9,322 nt of DNA, from NCBI GenBank assembly GCA_021805485.1, contig JAJZFF010000530.1:1-9322 (forward strand). The letters are read 5' to 3'. The notes beneath the pieces are model-generated. The model was not told where the DNA came from. It searched no databases and saw nothing but the letters and a program-made list of their open reading frames with translations. The position numbers and the translations under genes were made by a program. Shown one piece after another: positions 7,707 through 9,322 of this stretch. The DNA is from Pseudomonadota bacterium. Its GTDB lineage: Bacteria > Pseudomonadota > Alphaproteobacteria > Acetobacterales > Acetobacteraceae. Numbering within the stretch: position 1 is the first letter of the stretch; each line of letters begins with the position of its first letter.

Positions 7707-7931
7707 CGCGTCCATATCCTCGAAAATCCTTGTGCGAACGCGACACGGACGGGCGGCGGACGGCATCGCCGGGGCCTCCCTTGGGCGGGGGCCGGCGTCT
7801 CGGGCGGCACGGGGGGCTGGGCCGGGGGCCGCAGCCAAGGAACCATGTCGCCGGAGGCGCCGATGCCTGGTCCCGCGTGCACAAGGGGGGTGCCGGATCG
7901 GCCGTCAGTCATCCCGCCGCGTGCGCGACGA

Positions 7932-7962
7932 CCGGGGCTGTTCGCCCCGGGGCGTTGCCCCG
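7932..7962 (-). promoter_or_regulatory. Overlapping alternative hairpins in the pnp leader
   Basis: Four alternating GC blocks are present: CGGGGC at 7933-7938, GCCCCG at 7944-7949, CGGGGC at 7948-7953, GCCCCG at 7957-7962. Hairpin 7932-7950 (7 bp, 5-nt loop) and hairpin 7948-7962 (6 bp, 3-nt loop) share 7948-7950, so both cannot form fully. In E. coli, pnp is autoregulated by RNase III cleavage of a leader stem and PNPase action; whether that applies here is inference. Confidence 0.45.
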
Positions 7963-7992
7963 AGCCACCATGGCGCGGGGAGATGCCGTGGC

Positions 7993-8004
7993 CGCTATAT
8001 AGCG
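7993..8004 (-). promoter_or_regulatory. Palindromic TATATA box, candidate pnp promoter -10
   Basis: CGCTATATAGCG is a perfect 12-bp palindrome and the most AT-rich point in the rpsO-pnp spacer, apart from the A-tract at 8025-8034. On the - strand TATATA could be a -10 element, but the only candidate -35, TGGCTT 16 bp upstream, is poor. E. coli has a pnp promoter in this spacer, which makes a promoter here reasonable but unproven. Confidence 0.3.
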
Positions 8005-8024
8005 ACGGCCGCCGGCGAAGCCAT

Positions 8025-8055
8025 AGAAAAAGAAGCCCCGAGCGTGCCGGCCGGC
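8025..8055 (-). terminator. Possible rpsO terminator/attenuator
   Basis: On the - strand the rpsO stop is followed by the self-complementary GCCGGCCGGC (8046-8055), then a GC-rich stretch and the T-rich run TTCTTTTTCT (8025-8034). The stem is not convincing because the T-run lies about 11 nt past it. Partial termination between rpsO and pnp is known in E. coli. Confidence 0.35.
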
Positions 8056-8059
8056 CGCC

Positions 8060-8329
8060 TCAGCGGCGCAGGCCGAGCCGTCCGATCAGCGCCTCGTAGC
8101 GGGCGGTGTCCTTGGCCTTCAGGTAGTCCAGCAGCCGGCGGCGGCGGCCGACCATCATCAGCAGGCCGCGGCGGGAGTGGAAATCCTTGGCGTGGGTCTT
8201 GAGATGCTCGGTGAGATTGCCGATGCGCTCGGAGAGCAGGGCAACCTGAACCTCGGGGCTGCCGGTATCGGCGGCGCCGGTGGCGTATTCCTGGATGAGC
8301 GCAGCCCGGCGCTCGTCGGTGATCGACAT
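8060..8329 (-). CDS. rpsO: 30S ribosomal protein S15
   Basis: This primary 16S rRNA-binding protein nucleates the platform of the small subunit. The 89-aa product has the usual S15 length and shows its conserved core: [15 protein letters not shown] (about residues 22-36), [18 protein letters not shown], and the basic [13 protein letters not shown] (about 58-70), including the rRNA-contacting residues. The start at 8329 has GGAG eight bases upstream. An ATG two codons earlier (8335) is too close to that site, and the longer frame to 8428 only reads back into truB. It lies 64 bp after truB and about 350 bp before pnp, in the conserved truB-rpsO-pnp order. Its leader contains competing inverted repeats that may allow autocontrol. 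Confidence 0.97.
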   Translation of the reverse strand: MSITDERRAALIQEYATGAADTGSPEVQVALLSERIGNLTEHLKTHAKDFHSRRGLLMMVGRRRRLLDYLKAKDTARYEALIGRLGLRR

Positions 8330-8353
8330 CGGCATGTCTCCGTGAAAGAGGTT

Positions 8354-8393
8354 GCGGGTCGCGGCCCGTCCCGCCCGACCCGCCGCGTGGCGG
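8354..8393 (-). promoter_or_regulatory. Alternative stem-loops in the rpsO leader
   Basis: Directly after the truB stop (- strand), CCGCC-ACGC-GGCGG (8393-8380) forms a tight hairpin. GCGGGTCG (8383-8376) and CGACCCGC (8361-8354) form an 8-bp stem with a 14-nt loop. The two share 8380-8383, so they exclude one another. The second stem ends about 12 nt before the rpsO GGAG. S15 represses its own translation through a structured leader in E. coli, and distinct S15 leaders are reported in other phyla; the role here is inferred. Confidence 0.45.
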
Positions 8394-9314
8394 CTAGAGC
8401 AGGCGTTCGGGCTTGAGCCAGCCATCATCCAGCCGGCACAGGCCCAGCACGCGGCTCCCCGCCATGGCGCGGACCAATCCCCCCTCGGGATCGGCCGTCC
8501 GCGGAATCCGGCCCATCAGCCCGACCAGGCTGAGGGCCTGGCCGTGCAACAGGTCGGCGGCCTCTGCCGCGGTCAAGGCCAGCGCCGGGATGTCGGCCAG
8601 CGCGGTCGCGACCGGAAGCAGCAGGTCCGGGGAAGCCGGCGCCGTATCGTCCTGTTCGCGCAGTTTGTCCAGCGGAATTGCCTGCGCCTCGGTGAATGGG
8701 CCGACCCTGAGGCGGCGCAGCGCGGCGATGTGGCCGAAGCTGCCGCAGGCCATCGCCAGATCGCGCGCCAGGCTGCGCATATAGACGCCCTTGCCGGACT
8801 CGACCTCGAAGACGGCGCTGTCGGCATCGGGGCGCTCGATCAGGCTGAAGCGATCGACCCGCGCCTGGCGCGGCTCCAGCACCGGGGCGCGGCCCTCGCG
8901 GGCCATGTCGTAGGCGCGCTCGCCGGCGACCTTCACCGCCGAGTAGGCGGGCGGGACCTGCATGATGGTGCCGGTGAAGGCGGGCAGGGCGGCGCGCAAC
9001 GCCTCGTCGGTGGGGCGCACCGGCGAGGTCGCCGTCACCGCGCCATCGGCATCGTCGGTATCGCGCGCCTCGCCGAAGCGGAGGGTGAAGCGGTAGAGCT
9101 TGGTGCCGTCCATCACGTAGGGCACCGTCTTGGTGGCGGCGCCGAAGGCGATCGGCAGTACACCGGTGGCGAGCGGATCGAGCGTGCCGCCATGGCCCGC
9201 CTTCTGCGCATCGAAGGCGCGACGGACGCGGTTGACCACGTCGGTGCTGGTCAGGCCGGGCGGCTTGTCGATGATGAGCCAACCGTCGAGCGCGCGGCCG
9301 CGGCGTCGGCGCAT
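8394..9314 (-). CDS. truB: tRNA pseudouridine-55 synthase
   Basis: TruB converts U55 of the T-loop of elongator tRNAs to pseudouridine and also helps tRNA folding. The 306-aa protein (E. coli 314) has the catalytic Asp46 in [12 protein letters not shown] (40-51), the motif [15 protein letters not shown] around the middle, [14 protein letters not shown] as the third motif, and a C-terminal TruB_C/PUA-like tail ending in LKPERLL. The ATG at 9314 gives [20 protein letters not shown], a normal alphaproteobacterial start. The frame stays open to the window edge only eight bases further, so a slightly longer N-terminus cannot be excluded; no ribosome binding site is visible in those bases. In this class rbfA usually lies just upstream. 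Confidence 0.95.
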   Translation of the reverse strand: MRRRRGRALDGWLIIDKPPGLTSTDVVNRVRRAFDAQKAGHGGTLDPLATGVLPIAFGAATKTVPYVMDGTKLYRFTLRFGEARDTDDADGAVTATSPVRPTDEALRAALPAFTGTIMQVPPAYSAVKVAGERAYDMAREGRAPVLEPRQARVDRFSLIERPDADSAVFEVESGKGVYMRSLARDLAMACGSFGHIAALRRLRVGPFTEAQAIPLDKLREQDDTAPASPDLLLPVATALADIPALALTAAEAADLLHGQALSLVGLMGRIPRTADPEGGLVRAMAGSRVLGLCRLDDGWLKPERLL

Positions 9315-9322
9315 GGCATTGT

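Noticed and set aside
7716..7912. N-terminal extensions of pnp and other - strand frames in the rpsO-pnp spacer.
   Set aside because: Pro/Arg-rich, no resemblance to the PNPase N-terminus, no suitable ribosome binding site; the family start lies at 7706-7715.
5364..8099. A 911-codon + strand frame opposite pnp.
   Set aside because: Long, but rich in Asp/His/Leu/Ala/Gly without domain structure, and antisense to a fully conserved pnp. GC-rich third positions keep this frame free of stops.

Overview
The window reads as GC-rich chromosomal DNA of an alphaproteobacterium. The PNPase, S15 and TruB sequences and the truB-rpsO-pnp gene order fit that class; a Rhodospirillales-type relative is my guess, since no rRNA is present to test it. 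There are seven well-supported or probable genes, two broken transposase fragments, and several possible regulatory hairpins.

Left block (1-2786, + strand): gcl (glyoxylate carboligase) followed 35 bp later by glxR (tartronate semialdehyde reductase). Together they convert two glyoxylate to tartronate semialdehyde plus CO2, and then to D-glycerate. The hydroxypyruvate isomerase gene (hyi) that often lies between them is absent here. Two inverted repeats follow glxR.

Middle block (2787-4078): an accessory patch. A strongly AT-rich segment (33% GC over 3061-3300, between GC-rich flanks) carries one small four-helix membrane protein on the - strand, which I do not recognise. Next to it lie two degraded pieces of IS630-type transposases in opposite orientations, a 14-bp perfect palindrome, a short direct repeat and two REP-like inverted repeats. 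This is where foreign DNA entered and later decayed.

Right block (4079-9314, all - strand): in transcription order truB, rpsO, pnp, then a nitronate monooxygenase-like flavoprotein. The first three are the conserved translation/RNA-decay cluster (tRNA pseudouridine-55 synthase, ribosomal protein S15, polynucleotide phosphorylase). The 64-bp rpsO leader and the roughly 350-bp pnp leader each contain overlapping inverted repeats that could form alternative structures, which matters because both genes are autoregulated through their leaders in E. coli. The flavoprotein downstream of pnp has a C-terminal extension with a four-cysteine pattern.

I see no CRISPR array, tRNA, rRNA, phage module, toxin-antitoxin pair or recognisable defence system. 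The points most worth following up are the AT-rich orphan membrane gene, the cysteine-bearing extension of the flavoprotein, and the alternative leader structures.
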